A stretch of DNA of 64,000 nt from Anabaena sp. PCC 7108 (GTDB taxonomy: Bacteria; Cyanobacteriota; Cyanobacteriia; Cyanobacteriales; Nostocaceae). Below the pieces are notes generated by a model. It was not told the origin of the DNA. It was given only the letters and a program-made list of their open reading frames with translations, and made no database searches. The first letter of the stretch is position 1, and each line of letters opens with the position of its first letter. A program made the translations under genes and the position numbers. Positions 27,601-35,939 of this stretch are shown here, one piece after another. Location: the NCBI RefSeq assembly GCF_000332135.1, contig NZ_KB235896.1, forward strand, positions 1,933,403-1,997,402, in the 5' to 3' direction.

Positions 27601-29238
27601 TCTAAGCTCATTGTAGAGATCGGTAATATCTTTCATCACGCCAATAATGCAATCCTGTCCATCCAAAGATTGAACTCTAGCAGAGATGAGAACAGTTTGA
27701 ATTTGCCTGGAGTAAGTATACATCCTTACTTGAAAATTCAGGATAATACTTTCATTAACTAGCGTCTGTCTGAAGTGGTGGAAATCCTCTAGATTTTCCC
27801 ACATTCCCAATTCTGTACAGGTTTTTCCGATGATGTTTTCGGCGGTATCTCCCCAAAAATTACAAAAACTTTCATTAACATTTAAACACCTTCCTTCCTC
27901 TAATGTAGAAATCCAAACGGGGTCAGGAGTAGTATTAAAAATAGTCAAAAATTTGGTTTCCGATTCCTGAAAGGCTTTTTTGATTTGAACAGACATTTGG
28001 TTAAAGGATGTTGCGAAAACCTTCAGTTCTGCTATGGCAATATCTTCAGATAAAGATTCTTGCCACTCTCCTTTGGCCATAGCTTGACTAGCTTGACTCA
28101 ACCGCAAAATCGGTTTAGCTATCCAGTATGCAGTGAGGCTACCTGTGCCAATGGCAATTACCAGCGCTAAACAACAAAACAGAAGGGTTCTGTGGGCATT
28201 AGCATGAATTTCTGCCATAAACTCTGATTCAGGAATCACCGTCACTACCAGCCAATTTAAGCCGTAATCATCGCGGTAGGGCGTAATTCTTATAAAGCAT
28301 TTTTGCTCTAAATCAGGGCGGAGAGTGTGGGGTTTAGAAATAGCTTTCAAACTCCCAAACCGTTGCATTAAATGCTGGGTCACTTCGCGGATTACAGGTT
28401 CACGACTATTCAAGGCTTGGAGTCTCGTCGCTTTACCATTAACTATGGGGGCTGGGGATTCATCCTCGGAACTAGCAACTATTAGCCCTGATCTCTCTAC
28501 GATGGAGATGTGACCTGATCTACGCGAATTCAGTGTTTTCAGAAATCGACTGATTTGTGAGAGTTCCAAATCAATACCGAGTACACCTAACAAATTTTCC
28601 TGCCCGTCATAGACTGGAGTACTGGCGGAAATACTGATGCGATCAGGTAAATCTCCCCAAGTGTAAATCGAACTCCAGATTGGCTTACCAGCCTTAACTG
28701 CATCTAAGTACCAAGCAGCATTATTCGTTTGTGGGTTTTTAATTGTACGTTTTAATTTGAGCCGATTACCCTGATTATCTACTGAATAGGAGCGAATTTC
28801 GCTAAGGTCAGATATGGGAATTTCTCCAATTCCTAACTTATTATCCAGCCCATAACCCGCACCAATAAATCCTCCCTTTTGACTACCAAAGTTAATATAT
28901 GCAAAATTTAAAGATTGCACCTGACGATAAAAATATTTTCCTAAGGTGCTAAAATTGTTTAAGTCTAAGATTCCTGACTCAAAAGCATCTACATTTATGC
29001 GGTTTATTTCCTGGGCTTTCCCCAAATAATTATCTAAATGTTGCTCGATGCGATCATCTACCTCTGTCATCAATTGATCCGCTAAGTTCTCTACAGCTTC
29101 CTGTCCGCTACGGTAAGAAAAATAGCCCACCAGTGTTACTATCCCCACAGTTTGCAGAACAAACGGCACAATCAACAAAGTTCGTAGCGGCAGATTAGCA
29201 AATGGTTTGACAAACCATCTGACAGCGGTATCATTCAT
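24688..29238 (-). CDS. Membrane sensor diguanylate cyclase: Cache, HAMP, seven PAS, GGDEF
   Basis: 1516 residues. An N-terminal helix (about 17-38) and a second at about 350-373 bracket an extracytoplasmic double-Cache domain (VLGIDLELSQISRFLKTL). HAMP follows (AKPILRLSQASQAMAKGEW, about 373-420). Seven PAS/PAC units then run from about 435 to 1335; five end in the typical ITERK/ISKRK/ITARK/SERK box. PAS 3 and PAS 7 are close relatives of each other (YEWRIITP...IKWI/LKWV, SRPE), suggesting internal duplication. The C-terminal GGDEF domain (about 1345-1516) keeps RYGGEEF (active A-site), so it should make cyclic di-GMP. No EAL domain is present. It is probably a multi-signal regulator of motility or surface behaviour; the signals are unknown. 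Confidence 0.92.
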   Translation of the reverse strand: MNDTAVRWFVKPFANLPLRTLLIVPFVLQTVGIVTLVGYFSYRSGQEAVENLADQLMTEVDDRIEQHLDNYLGKAQEINRINVDAFESGILDLNNFSTLGKYFYRQVQSLNFAYINFGSQKGGFIGAGYGLDNKLGIGEIPISDLSEIRSYSVDNQGNRLKLKRTIKNPQTNNAAWYLDAVKAGKPIWSSIYTWGDLPDRISISASTPVYDGQENLLGVLGIDLELSQISRFLKTLNSRRSGHISIVERSGLIVASSEDESPAPIVNGKATRLQALNSREPVIREVTQHLMQRFGSLKAISKPHTLRPDLEQKCFIRITPYRDDYGLNWLVVTVIPESEFMAEIHANAHRTLLFCCLALVIAIGTGSLTAYWIAKPILRLSQASQAMAKGEWQESLSEDIAIAELKVFATSFNQMSVQIKKAFQESETKFLTIFNTTPDPVWISTLEEGRCLNVNESFCNFWGDTAENIIGKTCTELGMWENLEDFHHFRQTLVNESIILNFQVRMYTYSRQIQTVLISARVQSLDGQDCIIGVMKDITDLYNELRLRKQAEHTLLESEHRFRSLFENSPVAYQSLDEQGCFIDVNSQLCDLLGYTKSELIGRSFGELWTLKTQPYFIEAFEHLKCNKKVSAELYLTKKDGGEIVVLLEGRIQQELEGQFVKTHCVLYDITERKYMEDALQYSQNLLQTLASNIPGTMYTLVQHSDKSFTFEYVSLGCRYLLELEPEEILANSSLYFQQIHPDDRAGYNQAVAFSAKKLEPFFYEWRIITPADKLKWVQANSRPELQQNGDVVWRGVLLDISKRKQAEEALQKSEAMLLEAQHLAHIGNWKYDVITGKITWSNELFHIVGRDPILGEPTYEENLQLYHPEDAKLLNQAVKRALFTGESYQLELRIINADGSFRYTEGRGRAELNAEGKVIRLFGTSQDITERKQIEDKLLESQHFIQKITELTPNLLYIYDHIEQRNVYVNSYVAEILGYSAAEIQEMGANLFPIICHPDDLHLVYEAMQQLDSLQNRDFVEVEYRVRNTQGKWCWLYSRDMVFARTADGSLRQTLGTSQDITARKEAELELRKSRDFKEAIYNASPDAIFLVDVPNPLILDCNSRAVEMFEVASKEELIGIEGQTLQKRQFTDDEIAIIVDDIANLGCWSQEIEYVTKKGKNFWGNLAVKRIDIAGKTIDLVRVTDISNRKQAELALLNSEKRFKEISESCPGVIYITVMRLDSSWYYEYISHEFEDIHELTVEQVLENPHLCFEQFHPDDCIAYQQAVAHSVKTMSPFNYEWRIITPSGKIKWIKARSRPERRENGEIAFYGVVLDVSERKQIEENLKQAQHDLRLANQELEQLVNTDGLTQIANRRCFDNRLQQEWQRLYREQQPLSLLLFDVDYFKRYNDSYGHQLGDECLIKIAQSAKQVVCRSMDLVARYGGEEFVVILPKTNIEGALAIAQRIHVAITDMAIPHQASKVSDIVTVSLGIAAQIPTAEVSASTLVEQADQALYRAKQQGRNQSVIFSFWE

Positions 29239-30018
29239 ATTTCAAGGGCTAAGTAATAAAAAAGATGCTTGATTTCAATATTCTTTTGTCCCCCTTTCAT
29301 TAAAGATCGAATAAATCAACGAATTTTCAAGATTACAGTCTAGGAAAAATAAAGGTTTCACTCTACTCTGCAAGAAGAGGGTTATTGCCAAGAGTAGTTC
29401 ATTGATGTATGATATCTTACATTAATAATGTGTTAATAACCAATTATTTACACATTCTTCCGATCAGAAAAACATGACCGGTTGATTGAACCCTTGTTGC
29501 TTGCTACTGTAGAGTACTTTATCCGCACATAAAGGGGATCGTAGTTTCCCCAGTCAAGGTAAAACTTTCAAAGTCAAAGATATTTGTCTATATTTTTTAC
29601 CAATATTAAGTGGGTGGGCGTTAAAAAATATAGTATAGACTTAACTCCCCAGTCCACTTCAATAATAAAAGATTAGGACTAAAGCTGCGTGTCACACCAA
29701 GAATCTATTGTAGGGTGCGTCAGATATCAAAAATCTGTTTATTTACTACATTTATGCAGTCTGACGCACCCTACCAATGTGCCAGTTGCGTAAGTCCTGA
29801 AGTTGTTCCTTTTCCCTCCCCTGTAGCGGTTAGGGTTAGGGAAGTGGGAGTCAAAGCCTCTCCAGTATTAAGAGTTATTGCTTATTTTTTCGACGGACAG
29901 CATTGACAAGAATGGGTATATTATTTGAAATTCAGTAACGCTGAATCAATTTCCATATACAAAAAAGGTACAAAAAAGGCTGCTGAATTCAGCAACCTTA
30001 AAATTGAGAAAAATTTTT
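29239..30018. other. 780-bp spacer with repeat element copy 2
   Basis: Upstream of the sensor gene (minus) and downstream of the DUF1830 gene (minus). It contains the repeat element listed at 29675-29798, and an AT-rich stretch where the sensor gene promoter should lie. The apparent plus-strand frame around 29715-29906 is a translation of the repeat. No gene supported. Confidence 0.5.
29675..29798. repeat. Terminal-inverted-repeat element, copy 2
   Basis: 124 bp. The right end TTGCGTAAGTCCT is intact. The left end is degenerate (AGGACT, then AAAGCTGCGT in place of TACGCAA). The inner arms GTAGGGTGCGTCAGA and TCTGACGCACCCTAC are perfect inverted repeats 15 bp long, so an RNA or single strand would fold into one long hairpin. 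It is the closest match to the parent of copy 3. Confidence 0.75.
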
Positions 30019-30414
30019 TTAATCAACGGATGCTAATCCTAGGATTTGTAAGGGTTTTGTCGTATCTCCAAGTTTTGTATTTATGGAAGAATCCATCGAA
30101 GTAGTATGGATTGGGTTTATTTCTGTTGAGGAGTTTTGATTACACTCATCATCAGTAGATTCAGTGAGGGCTAGGCGATCGCACGGGATTGTATCCGATA
30201 AAATTGCACTGGCCATCATTCCTGTATGAATCTCCATCTGTGCTTCTATTGGAGCTTCAAAAACTAGTCTTTGTCCAGGAAACACTACTCTTTCAAAGTA
30301 CCAATTAGGAATATTGGAGATGCGAGCCACCTGCATTTTACTCGTGGCATTGACATAGCAGCAGAGAAACTTTCCCGATTGCTCCGGTGGTAGAGGATCT
30401 AATATTTGAGCCAT
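30019..30414 (-). CDS. DUF1830 cyanobacterial protein with extended C-terminus
   Basis: 131 residues from ATG 30414 (MAQILDPLPPEQ); a longer start at 30441 is less family-like. Residues 1-75 match the short cyanobacterial DUF1830 core: KFLCCYVNATSKMQVARI, IPNWYFERVVFPGQRLVFEA and EIHTGMMASAILSDTIPC. The remaining about 55 residues are polar (Ser/Thr/Asn) and unlike the core, perhaps a disordered tail. Function unknown. The protein has no signal peptide or helix. It stands alone between repeat-rich spacers. Confidence 0.75.
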   Translation of the reverse strand: MAQILDPLPPEQSGKFLCCYVNATSKMQVARISNIPNWYFERVVFPGQRLVFEAPIEAQMEIHTGMMASAILSDTIPCDRLALTESTDDECNQNSSTEINPIHTTSMDSSINTKLGDTTKPLQILGLASVD

Positions 30415-30680
30415 AACTGCTGAGGAGCTTTTACGCCACAATTCTACATTACATAAGCAAAACTAACATCGTCCGATCCCCATTTGCTGTAACTCCGACT
30501 ACCAACTAGCATTTTCTGCATTATTTCTATCTAAAGTTATGTCTTTTTTATAGAAATTTCCTGACGATATCTAATCTTTACAAACTCCGTCAGGTGTTAA
30601 TAGTTCTGTTAGATATTGTGTTGGCAAGTTGATCATGTATAAAGCGCGTCATCAGATTTTATACTCTTTGGATCAAACTA

Positions 30681-30717
30681 ATTTAGGGGTTTAGCAATGC
30701 TAAACCCCTACCTAAAT
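30681..30717. repeat. GGGGTTTAG/CTAAACCCC hairpin repeat, copy 1
   Basis: A perfect 9-bp stem, GGGGTTTAG (30686-30694) with CTAAACCCC (30700-30708), is framed by ATTTAG and CTAAAT arms. A second copy lies at about 36388-36413. It is a dispersed palindromic repeat rather than a gene-specific terminator. The rest of 30415-31199 holds direct repeats (see 31020-31197) and no gene. Confidence 0.65.
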
Positions 30718-31019
30718 TATTATTCATATTTATTTTAAAATGGTTCTTCCTTGTCAATTCAATCATAACAAATCTAAAATCTTATGTCAACCCCCATACT
30801 CTCTTTTTGTGCTTTTGTGAGAATCAGGATTTTGAGGATTAAAGGATTAACAGGATGGGTTTCTTGTGGGTATCAGGATTTTAGGAGTTAGCAATTTTTG
30901 TCTGAATCAGCATACAGAAATACTATAAATAAATAAACAAATTTTAAATATCTAACGCACCTTAATAAATCATCCTGAAAATCCTCAAATCCTGTAAATC
31001 CTGATTCTGACAAAATAAA

Positions 31020-31197
31020 ATCCTGAAAATCCTTAAATCCTGGAAATCCTGATATGGCTTGCGCCACGCTTCGCTATCAGACAAAATAGAGTGCGTCAAA
31101 CTCTCAAATATCCAACGCACCCTAACAAACCATCCTGAAAATCCTTAAATCCTGGAAATCCTGATATGGCTTGCGCCACGCTTCGCTATCAGACAAA
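31020..31197. repeat. 66-bp perfect direct repeats with REP-like palindrome
   Basis: Positions 31020-31085 and 31132-31197 are identical over 66 bases, spaced 112 bases start to start. Each has AATCCT-type micro-repeats followed by the palindrome-like GATATGGCTTGCGCCACGC and CGCTATC. A degenerate third copy of the micro-repeat part is at about 30972-31015. The second copy ends three bases before the stop codon of the next minus-strand gene. Confidence 0.85.
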
Positions 31198-31199
31198 TA

Positions 31200-31763
31200 T
31201 TAAACCACAGTCTCCACAGGATTAACAACAAGTTTCTTCGCTGCTAAACGCTTTTTAGCTTTTCTCATCAATCCTAGAGCAAATAGAGAACCGACTGTGG
31301 CGATGGTTGCACCTCCGGGAGTGTCAAAGGGGACGGTGACTGATGCAGTCCCAACCGCATACACCACCGATTGATTTGGACTAAAATTAAAATCATCAAT
31401 GAAGCCGTCAGCTGCTAAGGCACTACCAGAAACTGACACACCGTTAAACGAGGTAGCGAAGGCAGGGGCATGATCCAACGTTCCCGATATACCTAATGTA
31501 CCAAGAGGAATCGGATAACCGAATGAATTTCCCACCACGTTTGTTAGGAAATTTATGAAATTAGTGTCGTTATTAGCACTTCCCCACCACGGTGAGTTTT
31601 GTATCTGCGACTGAAAAGTTGTGTAGCTACCAGTCACTGTCGTCACATCGTAGTCCACACCATTGAAATTAAAAATCAACGCATTTGCTGGAGATGCAGA
31701 ACTAACCACAATACCAGTCACAGCACCACCAACCACCAAAGGCAAAATTCGAGATAATTTCAT
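31200..31763 (-). CDS. Exported protein with PEP/PFE-CTERM-like sorting tail
   Basis: 187 residues from ATG 31763, chosen because AAGGA lies seven bases upstream. A signal peptide is clear (MKLSRILPLVVGGAVTGIVV, then SSASPANA with likely cleavage after ANA). The mature part is Gly/Ser/Asn/Phe-rich and without cysteines. The C-terminus is PFDTPGGATIATVGSLFALGL followed by the basic MRKAKKRLAAKK: a short motif, a hydrophobic helix and a basic cluster. This is the architecture of CTERM sorting signals recognised by exosortases in cyanobacteria. Probably processed and attached to the surface or exopolysaccharide; no exosortase is in the window. Confidence 0.75.
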   Translation of the reverse strand: MKLSRILPLVVGGAVTGIVVSSASPANALIFNFNGVDYDVTTVTGSYTTFQSQIQNSPWWGSANNDTNFINFLTNVVGNSFGYPIPLGTLGISGTLDHAPAFATSFNGVSVSGSALAADGFIDDFNFSPNQSVVYAVGTASVTVPFDTPGGATIATVGSLFALGLMRKAKKRLAAKKLVVNPVETVV

Positions 31764-32100
31764 TACATTGTCCTTTTTTAAGGTTTGCAAATAACGTCAG
31801 TCACAAAAAAGGTGCTTCAAAGTCCAGAAAAAACTTGAATACCTAAGCATGGGGACATTAGCCGCATTGTAAAAAAACAACAACAATGATGTCTAGCTAA
31901 TTTACGAGAATTTACATGATTTTTTCTCTGAATTTGTCGTATTTCACATCACCACAAAGTAACTGCCAATTGAGAGAGAATTTTTTATTTACCTTACACT
32001 AAGTAAAATTACAGTTAGATCAAAAAATTCAATTAGCAAAATAAAAATAAATATTGGTAAATTAATATTAAGCCCAAAAAATCCCCTAAAAATTAGCAAG
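31764..32100. other. Divergent AT-rich promoter region
   Basis: About 337 bases between the CTERM-like gene (minus) and the radical SAM gene (plus). Very AT-rich toward 32100. It must hold both promoters. No repeat of the window's families and no ORF seen. Confidence 0.4.
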
Positions 32101-33693
32101 ATGGCAGTTGAAACAACTATGATGGAAAATCGAATCCTCTATGTTCGCCTTCCCTGTAACCCCATCTTTCCCATTGGGGTTGTTTACCTGAGTGATCACG
32201 TTCACAAGCAGTTTCCCTCTATTCAACAGCGGATTTTTGATTTAGGAACTGTTCCACCTTTAGATTATGGTACTGCCCTAGATGCCTGTATTGATGAATT
32301 TAAACCCACATTACTTGTTTTTTCTTGGCGTGACATTCAAATATATGCACCTGTAGGCGGACGGGGCGGAAATCCGTTACAAAACGCATTTGAATTTTAC
32401 TATGCAAAAAACCCGTTGATCAAATTACGGGGTGCATTAGGCGGTTTAAGAATCTTTATCGCCTATTATGTAGAACTATGGCGGAATTTGGGACTGATTA
32501 AACGCGGTTTAAAACGCGCCCAGAGATATCATACCCAAGCCCGTGCAGTGGTGGGTGGTGGTGCTGTTAGCGTATTTTATGAACAATTGGGAAAAAGCCT
32601 ACCCGCAGGAACAGTTATTTCTGTCGGTGAAGGAGAAACCTTGCTGACAAAATTCCTGGGTGGACAAGAGTTTAGAGAGGAACGTTGTTATGTGGTCGGA
32701 GAAAATCAACCACGAGAACGACTTATCCACGAACAACCTACACCCTTAGAAAAAACAGCTTGTAACTACGACTATATAGAAACCATCTGGCCAGAATTTA
32801 ATTATTACTTGCAAGATCAAGATTTCTACATTGGTGTACAAACTAAGCGTGGTTGTCCTCACAACTGCTGTTATTGCGTTTATACTGTAGTTGAAGGTAA
32901 GCAAGTCAGAATTAATCCCGCTGATGAAGTGGTAGCAGAAATTCGCCAATTATATAATCGCGGTGTACGTAACTTCTGGTTTACCGATGCTCAATTTATC
33001 CCCGCACGGAGATATATCAACGATGCTATAGAACTATTACAAAAGATTGTCGATTCTGGCATGAGCGATATAAACTGGGCAGCATACATCAGAGCCGACA
33101 ACCTGACACCAGAGTTGTGTGATTTGATGGCAAAAACCGGGATGAACTACTTTGAAATCGGCATTACCAGCGGTTCTCAAGAACTTGTACGCAAAATGCG
33201 AATGGGTTACAACCTGAGAAATGTCTTGCAAAACTGTCGGGATTTAAAAGCCGCTGGTTTTAATGATTTAGTTTCCGTCAATTACTCATTTAACGTCATT
33301 GACGAACGTCACGAAACCATTCGTCAAACGATCGCTTATCATCGGGAATTAGAAAGGATTTTCGGTGCTGATAAAGTAGAACCTGCCATTTTCTTTATTG
33401 GACTGCAACCCCATACCCACTTAGAAGAATATGCCTTTAAAGAAGGTATCCTCAAACCAGGGTATGATCCAATGAGTTTGATGCCCTGGACAGCTAAAAA
33501 ACTTCTGTGGAATCCTGAACCATTAGGTTCATTCTTTGGGGAAGTCTGTTTACAAGCATGGCGACGCAACCCCAACGACTTCGGACGCGAAGTGATGAAT
33601 ATCCTAGAAGAAATATTGGGTTGTGCTGAGTTAGAAACAGCACTTTCTGCGCCAATAGAAAACCAAAATAAACAATTAGCAGGCGTATCATAA
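32101..33693 (+). CDS. B12-type radical SAM protein, unknown reaction
   Basis: 530 residues. The layout is that of class B radical SAM enzymes (the group of BchE and P-methylases). An N-terminal about 200-residue Rossmann-like region (MENRILYVRLPCNPIFPIG, then FKPTLLVFSWRDIQIYAP and VGGGAVSVFYEQLGK, VISVGEGETLL) corresponds to the cobalamin-binding domain but lacks an obvious DxHxxG, so B12 binding is uncertain. The radical SAM core has C252, C256 and C259 in KRGCPHNCCYCVY, and later FWFTDAQFIP and YFEIGITSGSQELVRKM. The C-terminal about 120 residues are an extra domain. Substrate is not known. Neighbours are divergent CTERM-like protein and a DICT protein, which give no pathway hint. Confidence 0.75.
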   Translation: MAVETTMMENRILYVRLPCNPIFPIGVVYLSDHVHKQFPSIQQRIFDLGTVPPLDYGTALDACIDEFKPTLLVFSWRDIQIYAPVGGRGGNPLQNAFEFYYAKNPLIKLRGALGGLRIFIAYYVELWRNLGLIKRGLKRAQRYHTQARAVVGGGAVSVFYEQLGKSLPAGTVISVGEGETLLTKFLGGQEFREERCYVVGENQPRERLIHEQPTPLEKTACNYDYIETIWPEFNYYLQDQDFYIGVQTKRGCPHNCCYCVYTVVEGKQVRINPADEVVAEIRQLYNRGVRNFWFTDAQFIPARRYINDAIELLQKIVDSGMSDINWAAYIRADNLTPELCDLMAKTGMNYFEIGITSGSQELVRKMRMGYNLRNVLQNCRDLKAAGFNDLVSVNYSFNVIDERHETIRQTIAYHRELERIFGADKVEPAIFFIGLQPHTHLEEYAFKEGILKPGYDPMSLMPWTAKKLLWNPEPLGSFFGEVCLQAWRRNPNDFGREVMNILEEILGCAELETALSAPIENQNKQLAGVS

Positions 33694-33909
33694 ACAATAG
33701 AGCATGGGAAACAGGGAGGCAGAAGTTTTTAACAAGATGATGTGGAGGCGTTACTGCACAGAGAAGCGGAGCAAAATATGTCCTTATCTGCGCGTCCAAA
33801 GGTCTGAGTTCCCAAGCAGATCATAATCCCCCCATCTTCCCCTCTCCACGTCTCTTTGTTACTTGATTTGTCTCCTCACCGCCCCAACTCCCTATCTCCC
33901 CAACTTCCC

Positions 33910-35289
33910 ATGTTAGAAGGTTCAATTCTCCAACAACTAGAAACAGCCCACCGTCATAGCACTAGACCAATTCGCTTTGGGGTGTACTACAAAAATACAT
34001 TAGTAGCTCTATGTCACGCTTTAGAAGACCATATATTAACTGAAGACGGAGAGCCTTTAGTAATCACGGCCTTCCAAATGGGTAAATGGTATTTGCAAGA
34101 AGCGAACCGATATGCAGATATTGCTAAACGTAGCCGTGGAATTGCCATTATGGCATCTGCTGACGCTGGCTTTGCAGAACATTCCACTAGTCAGTTACCT
34201 AATGTTGATTTAGTGGCTATAGAAGCGGGTGATCCTGTAGAACAGGAGTGGCACTTAATTATTTTATCACCTAAATACACAGCGATGGTAATTTGTCAAG
34301 AATTATCAGAGGATGATTATGGTATTGGTGGATTACCGAAATCAGATTTAGAACGTAAATTTTATGGTTTATGGACATTTGAACCAGAGTTAGTGAGAGA
34401 AACAGCAGAATTAGTGATCGCTCACATCGAAAAATATAATCCAGAATTAGCCAATAAACTCAACAACCATAAACAAGCAATTCAGTCTGCACTTATTTCA
34501 CCAAAAGACTTAGGTATAGTCGTCTCTCGCGTCGTTGATTACCTGCAAAATGAGCAAGAGAATGCCATTGTTCCCGCCCTAGATCGCAACTTGATTTCTA
34601 ACGAAATCCAAGCATTTTTGCGAATGGCGCAATTAATGGATTTAGCAGATATCAACAATCCTATGGCTTCGGCAGAAGTCGTCGCAATTTGTGAAACAAT
34701 GGGGCAATTGTTGGATTTACCCGCATGGCAAATCAAGAGATTGCGTCTTGCTGCTTTATTACACCGCATAGATCCACTGCAAAGAGCCGAAAGTGTCTTG
34801 ACTCCCGGCGCATCTACAAATTACCAAGAAGAAGCCCCCAGCTGTCCTTTAACCTGTCCCTTAATCCCAGGGGCGCAAGTATTGCGAACAATGCCACGAC
34901 TGCGGGCTATTGCCCAAATTATCAGTCATCAAAGCGAGTGGTGGAATGGTACAGGAGAACCCGCAGGTTTAGCTGGAGATGAAATTCCCCTAGAATCAAG
35001 AATTTTAGCCTTAGCAGCAGATTTTCAATGGCGAGTTTGTCAACAACAATATTCAAAACAAAGTGGACAAGATATATTTGCTCAAGCATTAGATCATTGT
35101 CGAAAAGAACAATCTACCCGTTTTGACCCTAAACTTGTAGATACCCTAACTTTGTTAGTCATGGGCTTACAACAGGGACTAGACTTACCCCTAATGACAC
35201 CCAAGGTAAGTAGTAGTATGTGGTTACTTGATTCTAGATGGGACAGTCACAGCAAAAGTAGTCAGGAGATTGATAGTTACTCAAAATGA
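33910..35289 (+). CDS. DICT sensory domain plus degenerate HD-GYP-like domain
   Basis: 459 residues from ATG 33910 (MLEGSILQQLE); an upstream extension would read a CTCCCCAAC-type spacer and is rejected. Residues about 10-155 resemble the DICT domain (RPIRFGVYYKNTLVALCHALED...LVITAFQMGKWYLQEA). The C-terminal half (about 225-440) is HD-GYP-like but with key residues altered: LLHRIDP where active enzymes have LLHDIGK, and EWWNGTGEPAGLAGDEIPL where GYP is expected. The cyclic-di-GMP phosphodiesterase activity is therefore probably lost, leaving a binding or regulatory role. The stop overlaps the next gene's ATG (ATGA), implying translational coupling. Confidence 0.75.
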   Translation: MLEGSILQQLETAHRHSTRPIRFGVYYKNTLVALCHALEDHILTEDGEPLVITAFQMGKWYLQEANRYADIAKRSRGIAIMASADAGFAEHSTSQLPNVDLVAIEAGDPVEQEWHLIILSPKYTAMVICQELSEDDYGIGGLPKSDLERKFYGLWTFEPELVRETAELVIAHIEKYNPELANKLNNHKQAIQSALISPKDLGIVVSRVVDYLQNEQENAIVPALDRNLISNEIQAFLRMAQLMDLADINNPMASAEVVAICETMGQLLDLPAWQIKRLRLAALLHRIDPLQRAESVLTPGASTNYQEEAPSCPLTCPLIPGAQVLRTMPRLRAIAQIISHQSEWWNGTGEPAGLAGDEIPLESRILALAADFQWRVCQQQYSKQSGQDIFAQALDHCRKEQSTRFDPKLVDTLTLLVMGLQQGLDLPLMTPKVSSSMWLLDSRWDSHSKSSQEIDSYSK

Positions 35290-35924
35290 ATATTGAAGCT
35301 ATTAGATTAGGAAAAATCAAACAACTCCCAGGGGCAGACTTAGAAGATGAGGAACTATCCCAAATAGATTTAAGCCGCATCAATTTAGCTGGTGCTATCT
35401 TGGTGGGGACTAACTTTGCTGGTTCTAAACTGGAAGGTGGGCATTTAGAAGGTGCAAATTTAATGGGCGCTAATCTCCAGGAAACAGACTTGCGGGCTAA
35501 TCTCATGGGAGCGAACTTAATGCAAGCAGACTTAACTAGTGCTGACTTGCGAGGTAGCAACTTGCGTGGTGCTAACTTAATGGGTGCTACACTTAGCGAC
35601 GCATCTTTAGCAGGTGCTTTTTTAAGTGGTGCTAATTTGATGAGTGTCAACTTGCAAGGCGTTGATTTGCGAGGCGCTGACTTGCGTGGTGTAAACCTAA
35701 CAGGGGCAAATCTCAAAGGTGCAGATTTGAGTCGGGCTGATTTACAAGGGGCGTTATTAAGTCAAGCTAACCTGGAAGAAGCCGACTTGCGGGGTGCAAA
35801 CTTAGCTGGGGCGAATTTAACCGGGGCGAATTTACTTTGTGCAGAGTTAGAAGTTGCAAATTTGCAAGGAGTCAATTTAGATCGGGCTTGTGTGGTGGGT
35901 ACAATCCTGGAGGTGGTTTATTAA
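35286..35924 (+). CDS. Pentapeptide-repeat protein
   Basis: 212 residues. After a 30-residue N-terminal segment, about 33 tandem A(D/N)LXX pentapeptides run to the end (NLMGA, DLRGA, NLTGA), forming a right-handed quadrilateral beta-helix. There is no signal peptide. One unit near residue 70 is shortened to four residues (NLQET-DLRA-NLMGA), which shifts the register by one residue and would kink the helix. The ATGA overlap with the upstream DICT gene suggests the two products act together. Role unknown; pentapeptide proteins include gyrase-protecting mimics and scaffolds. Confidence 0.85.
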   Translation: MNIEAIRLGKIKQLPGADLEDEELSQIDLSRINLAGAILVGTNFAGSKLEGGHLEGANLMGANLQETDLRANLMGANLMQADLTSADLRGSNLRGANLMGATLSDASLAGAFLSGANLMSVNLQGVDLRGADLRGVNLTGANLKGADLSRADLQGALLSQANLEEADLRGANLAGANLTGANLLCAELEVANLQGVNLDRACVVGTILEVVY

Positions 35925-35939
35925 TGCTGATTTTTGCTT

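Noticed and set aside
24688-29238. Hybrid sensor kinase call for the large PAS protein
   Set aside because: No histidine kinase H-box or ATPase motifs are present; the C-terminus is a GGDEF domain.
29715-29906. Plus-strand frame of 63 codons
   Set aside because: It starts inside the inverted-repeat element (copy 2) and is composition-driven.
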